Under the pieces are notes generated by a model. It was not told the origin of the DNA, ran no database searches, and was given only the letters and a program-made list of their open reading frames with translations. From contig JAODUP010000310.1 in assembly GCA_025642065.1 (NCBI GenBank), positions 28,501-92,500 on the forward strand: DNA of 64,000 nt, read 5' to 3'. Made by a program: the position numbers and the translations under genes. This DNA is from Paralvinella palmiformis (Eukaryota > Annelida > Polychaeta > Terebellida > Alvinellidae). Below, piece after piece: positions 1 to 10,900 of this stretch. Every line of letters starts with the position of its first letter. Position 1 is the first letter of the stretch.

Positions 1-515
1 AACACTATGTTGAAGCTATTGGACAAATCTGAAAAATATATTGACAACGAAAGAATTACTTTTACAACTGCAAACAGGTCCACGTAATTATCTCAATGAA
101 CAACTCATAATGTTTTATTTTCATGGAGGTCTGAAATATGTAATATTTGCGCTCACTCAGTCTAGTGTCAGCACAGCCGGTCTAGTGTTAAAATATTTTC
201 CTAGACCTGCAGATCCAGTTAGGCTATAAGTTAGTTTCACACACTGTAAGCATGTATATCGGGGTTCAATTATCCACACATTTATACAGGTGAAATATAG
301 TTGTTAGGTTGTCAATGGCATATACTTTCAGTATGCTACTAATATGGCTGACATATGACAAATATGGAAATTAATCAACATAAACGATATAGGTTGAAAT
401 TTTGTCCCATCAAATATAATCCAATTTTGAGGCTTCCCAATACCGGTGGAAAAACACTGGACACTATTGTTTGGTCCAAAACAAGGCATGGATCAATTTA
501 GACTAAACTTGCCAA

Positions 516-1132
516 TCTTTATATACATAATCTGTTAATGATATGGCACCAGAATACCTGTGTGAATTGGTGTCCATTAGAAAGTCATCCCAAAAACTCA
601 GGTCATCCAGTCAGATACTATTGCAGGTGCCAGTGTCTCAGCTCAAGTCATATGGTGATGGTGTGTTTAGTGTTGCAGTCCCCACTTTGTGTAATTGGTT
701 GCCAGCATATATTAGAAATGCGTCGTCTCTTGAATTTTTTTAATCTGTTCTAAAAACACACCTCTTTAAGGTCGCTTTCACAGATAAATAATTACTATTT
801 TTTAAATTATTACAGGGTTTTTTAATGGACATATTATTTGGGGTATTATTATATTACATATTATTTGTACAGCGCCTTTGAATGGCTCCTGCTAGTAAGG
901 GCGCTTTATTAATGATGATGATTAATGTTTTACGGCCACTTTTGTGCACAAGGTAGGCTAAATGGGCTGAGCGACCTCCAAAGGTAATGAGACAAAGTGA
1001 AAGACGAAACAACTTTCAGATATGCCCACGCCGGGATTCGAACACGGGTTGTAGTGATCTGTGGTCCAGCATGCTATCGCTAGACCACGGAGGCGCCCCA
1101 GGGCGCTTTATTAAATATACATTATTATTATA
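516..1132 (+). mobile_element. CR1/L2-like LINE 3' end, interrupted by a SINE
   Basis: The protein remnant MAPEYLCELVSIRKS, then SYGDGVFSVAVPTL, is the C-terminal region of a CR1/L2-type non-LTR retrotransposon. A frameshift near 738 separates it from the final THLFKVAFTD block. The 3' tail (ttgtacagcgcctttgaatg ... gggcgctttattaa) matches the copy at 32406-32965, including the ATT-rich end. The tail is split by a 188-base SINE at 913-1100. Confidence 0.85.
913..1100 (-). mobile_element. Full-length tRNA-derived SINE with 14-bp target-site duplication
   Basis: The tRNA-like head starts at 1100 on the minus strand (GGGGCGCCTCCGTGGTCTAG) and carries A-box and B-box promoter motifs, including GTTCGAATCCC. 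The body follows with CCCATTTAGCCTACC and AAAGTGGCCGTAAAACAT, and the element ends in a short ATC-type tail. It is flanked by GGGCGCTTTATTAA at 899-912 and 1101-1114, a perfect duplication of the host LINE tail. Confidence 0.95.
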
Positions 1133-1598
1133 TGATACACACACACATCCTAGTAATAACCCCAGTTACCCGAGCTGTGTTTGTAATTTTAATCATGTCA
1201 TACAGCTAAAGATACTATTACAAACACTCTTTTTAGAAACATAAGCCATTGCCAAGATACTTGGTACTAACAAGTGCAAATGCAGCTATAATTATAAAAT
1301 TAAGCTAAACAAACCATAAAAACAAGAGAAAAATCCACATAAAAATTAACCAATAACAAAGCCTATAGACCAAAAATGTCTGTCATCAACTGGGGTCAGA
1401 ATGTAACTAAATGACAATATATCGCAGTATAGGAGAAATTGGCTCAAGGAATGTCTCACTGAATTGGGTGTGTCTGGTTCTATCTGTAACTGAAGCCACA
1501 CAGACCAGATGACAGGCTGCCATTTTTGCCATTTGGATACAGGCTAATATCACCACAGTGACACTGAAGGCTATAATTTTATTTAATATAATATCATT

Positions 1599-2129
1599 CA
1601 GGGTTGGCAGGTTTAACCCGCCCACTGGGTTAAACCTGGGTTGGGCTAAACCCTCATTTTGGGCTAAAGTAAAACTGGGTTAAACTAATGTTTAGCCACA
1701 ATTCACAAGTGATTAAATAAAACACACTAAATGAATATTTAACATTTGATATCTATATTAATCAGAAGCTCAACCAATCATAAAAGTTCTATGATAGAAC
1801 AGATCAATTGGTTCAGGCCACCAACAAATCATAACATCTTACATAATTACTACAGTGTGATACTGATAGTGTCTAATTGTTTCCACCACCAGCATAATAT
1901 CTCAAATATTAGATTATGTTGATTGGTGCACACTGTCAGCATCTTAAAAATGCAAACCATTCAAAAAAATACTTTTCATGTCTATAAGATGTATACATTT
2001 GTGAGTAAATATACTGTATTCTGAGAAAACCCAGTTTAACCCGGGTTAAACTAGTAAAACTTAAGTTTAACTAGTAAAACCTTGGTTTAACCCGCCGGAC
2101 TGGGCTAAACCAGATTAAACTCCAACCCG
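1599..2129. mobile_element. hAT-like MITE
   Basis: The ends form imperfect terminal inverted repeats: the left begins CAGGGTTGGCAGGTTTAACC, and the right read in reverse begins CGGGTTGGAGTTTAATC. Both ends carry clusters of GGGTTAAAC/GTTTAACCC. The flanking 8-mers ATATCATT (1591-1598) and ATATTATT (2130-2137) differ at one base, as expected for an old 8-bp hAT duplication. No transposase is encoded in the 531 bases. Confidence 0.7.
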
Positions 2130-3231
2130 ATATTATTATTAATATTAGCCGAAGCTAATGAAGTGACTGAGATGGCATGAATATTGGCTGTTTCAGTTTA
2201 CTGAGAAATGTCATCTGTTTGTTATCAGCTTCAAACAGCAGTTAGCAGCTACTTTATCAGTAATAACCTTGTTTAGCAATGATGGCTGATAAATCAATTA
2301 TTATTACCAACAGATCAGGATTCAGTTAATTCGACGTATCTCAGCTATTAGTTTAACAAATGCGTTAGAATGACTTTTAACACCAAATAACATAGACACA
2401 CATACACAACTGTATGCAGAGTGGGATAATTATGCAAGCGGACTGCACCAGCTAGAGACAAATATCTTGAGTGGTTGGGTTTAGGCCAAGGCTTAAACTA
2501 CACAAAGTGCTACACACAGAGAGAGAGAGAGAGAGAACTATGTTAATAGTACCATAAAGTAAACAACTTCGTAATGATGCACTACGGGTAGTTCTCTGAT
2601 AACATCAAGTCTATATTTTATATCAGGGTATCATTTTTGTACTGTTCTACAAACAAAGTCAGACTCCCTAGGTTTACTCAATGGCTCCTGGCAAGAGATA
2701 ACATCATCACATGACACTCTATGGTATGTCACATAAAACGTACAGAATAACCACAGGAATACTTAATAATAAGGATTGTGAATAGCACTCATTGGATAAT
2801 TGAGTGGTGATATCCTCAAACACATTAAAAATATTAGTTTAAATTGTGATCCTAAAAGAACACGCGCTGACTACTACCGTATGCCACCAAAGTGTTGAAG
2901 GTGAATAACACACACACACACCAACTTCTAGGAAAGTGTGAATACTTCAAACACTGAATACAAAGAGACACTTACAATACAACTTACCCTCCCCCACCCA
3001 CATCTGTTGTGTCATCTTATACACTTAAGGATAAAAGGTCACATACCGGTACAATTTATAAGTGTTATTATTATAATATATATATATATCAGAAGGATAT
3101 CTGGAAACAGTTAGACTTAAATATTTAACTATATTATTTAACATCTGTTACCTAACAATAATTAAAACCATGTTTGGCATTGATGACCAGTATGATGTAC
3201 ATTATATCCATGTGAAGTAACAACATAAAAA

Positions 3232-3234
<3 letters not shown>

Positions 3235-3273
<39 letters not shown>
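3235..3273. repeat. AT microsatellite
   Basis: This is a run of about 19 AT units. Similar AT arrays occur at about 4446-4474, 5087-5115, 19842-19867, 26297-26321, 28383-28412, 29876-29896, 38298-38336, 57929-57971 and 62181-62214. Confidence 0.95.
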
Positions 3274-3275
<2 letters not shown>

Positions 3276-4441
3276 AGGGAGATGCATATCATCTGTAATT
3301 TATAGCTACCCCACGGAGACTAATTCTAAATAAATTTAGAATATATGGCATGTTTAGTGGAGAAAATCTCCTACTATAGTGCCACAGCTGAGGTGCGAAG
3401 CTGCAACCTTCCACACAGAATGACCATAGTCATAGCTAAATCATCTCATGCTCTACCCATGAGGTCAAATCATTCAAAATGACAAAAATAAAAATATTGT
3501 GGTATTTAATGGGAACACTTCAAGTAAAAAATATATTTCTACATAAAGATGGCTAATAAAACAAAAGGGTGATACAAATAATGTCATCAAATAATTATCT
3601 TTGTACACAGACTGTTTCATTATTAAATATGTTTAAGCCTTTTTCTATGCCTTAAACCTGTTTTCAGCAGGACAGTTTTTACTGGTGAAAACCACCCTAC
3701 TGTAAACACAGCTCACACCTACATGACCCTCAACACTAATGTAAGTAAAAAAATTCTGCACACAGTTAACACAATGATCAAATGAACTTGTAAGATCCCA
3801 ATACCTAAATAGTCCCATATAAAATGTAATGTTAGATGGCTTATTCATCTCAAAGCTAGAATTCTACTATCAACAGAAGTCACTTCAAACAACCTGTAAT
3901 TTCACTTCAAATTCCCATCATAAATGAAATGTAATTGTCATTAATTGCAAATTGATATGAATATTAGAACCACTTAATTTATTTTAAAAACATGTAGACT
4001 TCAGGTAAAAAATAGATTCCTAAAAATAAAATCAACTTCTTAACTTTCTACTGTATTCTAATGCATAATACTGTACTTTCAATCAACATCTAAACTCAGG
4101 CTCTGGTTTTAATGACGGAATGTGATTGGTATGTTTAGCTTCACACTGGTCACACCTGGGACAAATGGCCAGAGAGTAATTAACAAAAGAAACAATCCAG
4201 AAAGACAGGTAATTTGGTCTGATTGAAACCCTAATCTAGCAGTCTGCAGTAGTGTGCTATAAGAATACCTTGGAATTTACCAAAAAAATTATCAAGCCGT
4301 ATTCAGGATAGAAAAAGTCCACATATTTTCAATATGTTCACAACTCACACCATAATCAATTAACACCAATATTTGTAATAATTACCAGTATAAACACACA
4401 GCTAGCCCAACTACAGTTTATTACGCTATGTTAACAGGTAT

Positions 4442-4474
<33 letters not shown>

Positions 4475-4875
4475 ACTGCACATAAAAATAGGAGTTGAAT
4501 TCATTTTTTTAGAACTATCTTTAGTTCACATGCATATTGATGGTTTCTTAAAATTTTCATTTTAACACCAAATTAATCACCACCAAGAGATTACAAAGTA
4601 GTCTGTATGTGGAAAACGCATTCTCAGATTTGTATATTACCATAAAAACTGAAGCTTAATTAAAACAATTAGTAAATAAGAGTTTCACTTCTAGGGGTGT
4701 ACCCCACCAAGGCTTTAATCAATATCGAAACATTGCATTTTTATTCTGTTAAATATTCAAATCTGAACATAATATCAGAAGGAGGGATGAATGTTGTTTA
4801 ATGACACATTGGCACAATTTAGGTCAGTCAGCGTCCTAACATAATATTAGAAGCCGAGTATGAAAATTAACTAAC

Positions 4876-5068
4876 CTAATGAGGCCAACATATCATGTAG
4901 ATCCTCTTTGTCAATAAAACCATCTCGATTTTGATCAATCATATTGAAAGCCTCCTTGAACTCCTGAATCTGGGCCTGATCAAAGAAGGCAAACACATTG
5001 GAAGTTGCACGCTGGGCACGCTTCTTTGTTAACTTGCCCTTTGTTTTACGGCTAGACATGGTGATGGG
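4876..5068 (-). CDS. Non-muscle myosin regulatory light chain, first coding exon (partial gene)
   Basis: This exon encodes the N-terminal 62 residues of a myosin II regulatory light chain (MYL9/MYL12, fly spaghetti-squash type), which binds the myosin heavy-chain neck and switches the motor on when phosphorylated. The start codon is at 5059-5057 on the minus strand. A basic N-terminus is followed by [12 protein letters not shown] (residues 12-23), the kinase site with the Thr/Ser pair at 19-20, and then by the first EF-hand, whose loop [12 protein letters not shown] spans residues 42-53. The exon is bounded by an acceptor (tttttttcag, ending at 5069) and by a donor (GTTAGT from 4875) inside the codon for Gly62, which is the conserved LASLG|K position. 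No exon for the remaining EF-hands was found between 1 and 4875, so the gene must continue left of the window. Family identity is secure; the muscle versus non-muscle subtype rests on the [13 protein letters not shown]-terminus. Confidence 0.93.
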
Positions 5069-5081
5069 CTGAAAAAAAGGG

Positions 5082-5118
<37 letters not shown>

Positions 5119-5439
5119 GAGTATTACGACAGACACAGCCCTTACAATTTCCAACTATAATGACAAATTGTTACCCATAAAAACAGTAGCTGGTTTTAAA
5201 TTAAATATGTGAACACACACATCAGTATTTGCATTCATCAGAATTTGAAAGAGATGATTCTGTCATTTTCATTTACCTAATGAATAGCTTAATTTATCTG
5301 CTCAACAACTCACAGAGTGACAGTATACTATACCTCTACATTAAATGAGATGTATTTTCAACACATCACTTAACAGTACACTGACTAAACTCATACTCAT
5401 GATACTCACTCATACTGTAGTCAGTAGATCTTTATAATT

Positions 5440-5720
5440 TTAGCTACCTGTCTAGATGTAGTAGATCTAGTAGACCTAGGCTATAGCTATGTGTCTGACT
5501 GAGTCAGTCAGTCTATGACTAGTAGTAGTATACATCTATATATATCATGTATGAGTAGCCACTAGGTCTAGTTAGGTTAGTATCAACTAATCAAGTAATA
5601 CTTAAAGTATGACCAGTCTACTCTAGATCTACAGACAAGCCTAGTCACACTCACTGTCTCACACTCAGTCAGTCACTCAGTAGTCGGTGTCTAGTCTATT
5701 AATTATATTAAATACAGGTA
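5440..5720. promoter_or_regulatory. CTAG-rich tract with AP-1-like motifs, light-chain intron 1
   Basis: This tract is dense in CTAG, TCTAGA and AGATCT and contains the near-palindrome CTGACTGAGTCAGTCAG (5495-5511), which includes an AP-1-like TGAGTCA at 5500-5506. It sits just inside the inferred first intron of the myosin light-chain gene. A regulatory role is inference. Confidence 0.35.
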
Positions 5721-5828
5721 ATTTTATAGTAACATCCACAAGAGAATATATTTCGCTAAAGCCTACAGTCACAAATATGTCATTAACACATATTTTCTAA
5801 TAAAATATTAGGCAAAATCATTACTTAC

Positions 5829-5930
5829 TCTAAATGATCACACTATTCGAGTAACAGGATATCTTTCAAACCTACAAGTTCGACCTAATTTCTACGGAAG
5901 TGAGTCATTCGTTATTATTCGGATTCATTC
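5829..5930 (-). other. Probable 5' UTR exon of the myosin light-chain gene
   Basis: The coding exon at 4876-5068 begins only nine bases upstream of its ATG and is preceded by a good acceptor, so a separate leader exon is required. On the minus strand a consensus donor (TTTAGA|GTAAGT, intron beginning at 5828) lies in a suitable place about 0.76 kb upstream. The upstream edge given here is arbitrary because no TATA box or cap site is recognisable. This is inference from splice signals only. Confidence 0.35.
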
Positions 5931-7169
5931 GTCATCCGCCGTCCCGTCTATTTAATATAAAGAAATTGACTGACGAAAGAATGAAAACGCACAACCCAAA
6001 CAAAATAAACAAATTTTATAATTTATTAATGCCAGAGAGTCAGAGACTTTGTTGTTATTGTTATAAATATATAATTGAAGATTTAAATTCATTGATAAGA
6101 TCGATTGCTTTTATGTCAAACAATTATAAATTAAATATATAAAATGCAATTATAATTACTTAAAATAATAATTATTAATTAAATAATCAACTTCTGTTAA
6201 TTCAACCATAACTAATCCAAATGTCTATATTTGCCCGATAAAAACATCCATGGAACATATATCATGCATTCTTTCTATCTTTCTACCCCAGAAGTAGTAC
6301 ACTAATTAGGACTCTAACAGAAGAAAAGTAGTATTAAATCAAAAATAAAACATGCATAAAATGGCAAATATAATCCGTCAAATAACACCGTGAAGTTCAG
6401 CTGTAATTAACAGGACATAAGATCATATTTCATAATCACGAAACAATGGTGCTACAACACGATCTCCAATTCTATAAATTGATTTTTTTCAACTTGATTA
6501 TTATACCAAACTTAAAAAGCGCCCTTTTCATACTTAAAGCCTGTTCAAAAGTGCTGATGAATAATTTTTTCACTAGATTACATATTTAGCAAACATGATT
6601 ACGTATAATTGTTGTCTGGTAAATATTTAACAAAGATATATCTGCTACTCTAATCGACTGTGAACAGATTTAGAGTTTATTAATTATTTTATTATTACAG
6701 GTTTTCTTTTGAAATTTAAGTCAGTGCCCACAGTTCTGTTTTCTGTTTTAATCACTTCTCATTGCAGTAGCTATAATTGTTAGACTAATTTTCTATATAT
6801 CCTTATATAAATTCAGTATCTCACAAGCCATTCTGTGTATTATTGCATTATAACATATGGTAATCTACAGAGAAAAATAAACCATACACTGTGTAAGAAC
6901 AATTGATAAGAAAAGACTTTCACACTGAAATAACATGAACCATGAGACAGATCATGATCCTTTTGACCATGACATTTTGGGGGAAAACTCAGATCAATCA
7001 GGTACAGAAATAAAGCATAGATGACGCATTTGAACTATATATTTGAACATGAAATGGAAAAATAGAATTAGTTCAAGCCAGAGAATATGACTAACCCAAT
7101 ATAATTGCAATTGCAATAATGTAATACAAAATTTAGGACTTTAATATCAATATATAGGGACACAGACAA
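5931..7169. other. Intergenic region between divergent light-chain and MED23 genes
   Basis: This is AT-rich sequence with no recognisable gene. It should contain the promoter of the light-chain gene at its left edge. No TATA or initiator element stands out. Confidence 0.5.
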
Positions 7170-7260
7170 AGCTAGGAGGTTAAGTGGCTGTGCCCAATAG
7201 GCGACAGCCAGGGGTCTCTACCCCAAACTTGAACAAGACAAGAAGGAGGTTATTTGAACA
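7170..7260 (+). repeat. Unclassified interspersed repeat, copy 1
   Basis: The block ggctgtgcccaataggcgac, then agccaggg and ccccaaactt, recurs in diverged form at 28293-28360. It does not match the SINE or LINE copies in this window, and its boundaries are unclear. Confidence 0.5.
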
Positions 7261-7261
7261 A

Positions 7262-7540
7262 TGATAATGCTGGATTACACACACACACACGCACACACAC
7301 AAACACACACATACTTATACATACACGTAATTGTTATGGCTAAATTTAGTAAACATAATGAAAATTACAAAAAAAATAAACAATAATAATGCTGGATTAC
7401 ACACACACACACACACACACACACGCAGACACACACGCGCAGACACACACACGCGTGCGCGCGCGCGCATGCATATACATACACGTAATTGTTATGGCTA
7501 AATTTAATAAACATAATGAAAATTACCAAAAAATAAACAG
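7262..7540. repeat. Two-copy tandem block with CA microsatellites
   Basis: AATAATGCTGGATTACACAC, a CA-rich tract and the segment TACACGTAATTGTTATGGCT plus AAATTTA and AACATAATGAAAATTAC occur twice, at about 7262-7381 and 7382-7538. The second copy has an expanded CA/CG tract. Open reading frames here are simple-repeat artefacts. Confidence 0.85.
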
Positions 7541-7545
7541 TTGGC

Positions 7546-7598
<53 letters not shown>

Positions 7599-7608
7599 GG
7601 CGCCAACT
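7539..7608. repeat. AT microsatellite inside a perfect 10-bp inverted repeat
   Basis: AGTTGGCGCC at 7539-7548 is the exact reverse complement of GGCGCCAACT at 7599-7608, and the 50 bases between are almost pure AT repeat. The whole 70-base unit can form a cruciform. It lies about 380 bases upstream of the MED23 start codon. Confidence 0.9.
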
Positions 7609-7990
7609 ACATATTTCTAAATACAATATATATAATAATATTGAAAGAAAAAAATATTAGTCGGATTTTAATATATTCAGAATTCATATAAAAAAAGGTA
7701 CATAGCATTGATTTTTATTTGATGCAAAATTTGAAAATTCCAAAGATACATCTACATTCTACACTATATCACAAAACGTAGACTTAGTTATTCTAAATAT
7801 TCCCGAATTCTATATTTGGAATTAAACGTATTTGCCCTTCTTACTTTATTTCGGTAAATTGAACAGTAAATTTGTTCCCGTCATGCAATAGCAATATATT
7901 ATAAACGTCCGGTTGTAAATACCGGCTGAAGAAATGTAAATCTTGAGTAAACAATTAATTACCAATCAATATGCGTCATAATTTTTGAGC

Positions 7991-10900
7991 ATGGCTTTGT
8001 TGACTGTAGAAGAATCTGTGAAAAACGTAGTTTCACAGCTATTGGTACGAATAAATAAGAGAGTAACTTATAGTCTAGATCAGACATCAATTAATAGACT
8101 AGTCAGTAGTCACTGACTCAGTCAGTGACTGAGTCAATAAGTCGCTAGACTAGATCTAGTCCTCTCATTATCTAAGTTCTTACCTGAGGTAGTGAGGATA
8201 TCTATTCTAGCTAGTAATAGTAGTTCTAGTCTATGCTATAGTCTATAGAATACTTCATTGGTTTAACTAGCGTGTTCCAGTAGCGCAGTAAACTGATTAA
8301 TTAGAAGTTTAGTGTTTAGAAGATTAGTGTGATGTCAAAATCCAGGTTATGGGTAGCGCTAGTTTGCTGTTCTACAGATTAAACAAAGTTTTAATGTCCC
8401 ATATTATCAATTGCGTGTATGTATCCCAAATTGTGCTAACGTTATTATTTTCCACAGCTTGAAATTGGCTGTCTTTAGGTGTTCTTTATTTTCCGTGGTT
8501 ATATGGTGGCACCTCCATGGTCTAACTGGTAGCACATTGGATCACAGATCACTACTACCTGAGTTAGAATCATGGGGATATCTGAAAGGTGTTTCATCTT
8601 TGACTTTGCCACATTAGCTTTGGAGGTTGCTCCCTTTTGCCTCCCCCCAAAAATTGACTTAACCTTGAATATTTATGGTAATTAGTGCTAACTTCCCCCA
8701 AACTACTGTTATTAGCCAATATTACATTGTTATCATCACTATTGTTATTAGCTTGATCAGTGACATTTAACAGAAGTATTGATTTAGTCAGAAAACTATC
8801 TCTTATTTTGTTCATTTTACAAGTTTGGTAATTTTGTCAAGGATCAATATGTGATATTTGTTGAAGTTTGAAATGTGGCAAGATTGCCCCATTTATTTCC
8901 AGCATAAGGTGGTGCTTCTTTTGCATTTCAAAACCCTGTGTATTACACTTAAACCTATATTAGAAACAATTTCTGAATATTGTCAGTATTTAAATCATAA
9001 GAATTATGAATATATTTTCCCCTAATTCTCTGTAGAGAGCTGAAACCATAGAAGAAGCCTTTTGTGGGTTTATTGCACAGACACCAGAGAGTGATGCCTT
9101 GAGAAAGGACTCGTGTTTAGACATTGTGAAATCATTCTGGAGGTCATTACCACAGGTAAAAAAGTCCTTAAGCACTACTATTTTTCTTATGTAATCTAAG
9201 TTTTTGCAAGATACATGCGTTGAAATTGTGATGCATATTTTTCAATCTGCTTGTCTCTCTAGGAATCACAAGATGCTGCCCTGAAACAGTATGTTAGCCA
9301 TGTTTATGACCAGCCAAATGCTTGTCGTGGCCGACTTCTTTTGGATATGCTTGAAGCCTTGGTTGATTCCAGTTCTCTTTCAGCCAGGTCCGTATTGTGA
9401 TTTCATTTCTAGGCATGGTGCACATTTCTGAAAGCAATCTGGATCTTTGCAACAGTATTTGTTAATGTTTGATATCTACAAAATAATAGAATAATTTGAT
9501 TAGAATTGCATTAGCATAATTTATATTTGATTGTACCTTATACTGTTCTAGGGCAGTGTGTGATGCATTGCTGAATTGTGACCAGCTGACGTATGAGAAT
9601 TCAGAGAAATGGTGTCAGACCTTTAAACTGGTACGAAGAATTATTGGTGGCGTGGATTACAAGGTATGTAAAAATCTGTTTGCCATCCTACTCGTTTGAT
9701 TCTGGATTACAGGGTATGTACAAATATGTTTGCCATCCTACTCGTTTGACTGTGGATTACAAGGTATGTACAAATTTGTTTGCCATTCTGCTCATTTGAC
9801 TACGTACATACACACTTACATCATTGCATTTATATTTTTGGTTAATGACAGAACTAATTATTTAGGATATTTTAATGGATATTAATGTTTTCTACTAGGG
9901 ATGTCGGGATTTCTTGCGTTTGATTTTAGAGAAGGCTCAGTCCATCCCCACTGTGGAGAATGTGTGTACTGTCAAACTGATCAACTCAATCTGTTCAGTA
10001 AGTGCAATGTTTAAAAGTTTATTTTCCTTCTGTAATCATTTGGTAAGGCAATTCTGCACAACGTGTTATTGCTGTATTTTATAACACAGATAAGCTCTTT
10101 CGTGACTTTGAATTGTCATGTTATATCCTGCAGGTAGATTCAGTCGACTACATGGGGAAGACACATAATGCCCTTTTTGTATCAGTATGTTATTAAGCCA
10201 TTCTCATATACTTCCTTTTCACTGTTTTAGGTGGTAGGCTACATACTAGACAGAAATGCTTGTCTTTTACCTAGTTACTTCGCTGTTAATGAAATAACGA
10301 AGTTTCTCTCAGATGGAAAACCACCACACTGGGTAAGAAGTTGGTGTTTTTATGCATTATCGCACAGCAGATATAATCAGTAATTGATAAAACATTGAAA
10401 TAATTAATCTCCAAAACATATCTACTTAGCATCTATTCATTAACATATCTTCCATGCATTCTTTTCAGAAGCTTGGAGAACTCTTGTCGAACTTCGTACA
10501 GACTTTTAGACCAGCAGCTCACATGGTTACTGTCTCAGGTAATATAGTGGCAATTTATGGTTATCCATCTTTTGGGGTTTCTGGGTGTATTTATTACGTT
10601 TGAAGGATATGTTTATTTTCAGGTCGCACGCAGCTGCTGCCTGTTGTTGGCTTATGCAGTGTTGGCCATGCAGCAGCTGGGAATAATTTCTGGAAATTGA
10701 ATCCTAACACATTGAGATTTCAGTTGAGCGGACCTCTGCCTTATGATAAGGTTAGTTTAAATTATCTGCAATAAACGCAATGATATAAAGTAAAATAGTT
10801 TTTTTTTCCCTTCTGAATATTAAGGTGTCAAACTCTATTTCACAAGATTTCTTTCTTGGTCCATTGAAGTTTAGTACTTAGTAATATAGGAATTTCAGGA

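Larger units (their letters stand above)
1133..4875. other. No further gene recognised; probable light-chain intron or flank
   Basis: Apart from the MITE at 1599-2129 and AT microsatellites, I see no conserved coding sequence or RNA gene here. The EF-hand exons that must follow the light-chain first exon are not in this interval on either strand. Confidence 0.6.

Noticed and set aside
7389..7691. 100-codon His/Thr- and Ile/Tyr-rich protein
   Set aside because: It is a direct translation of CA and AT microsatellites.
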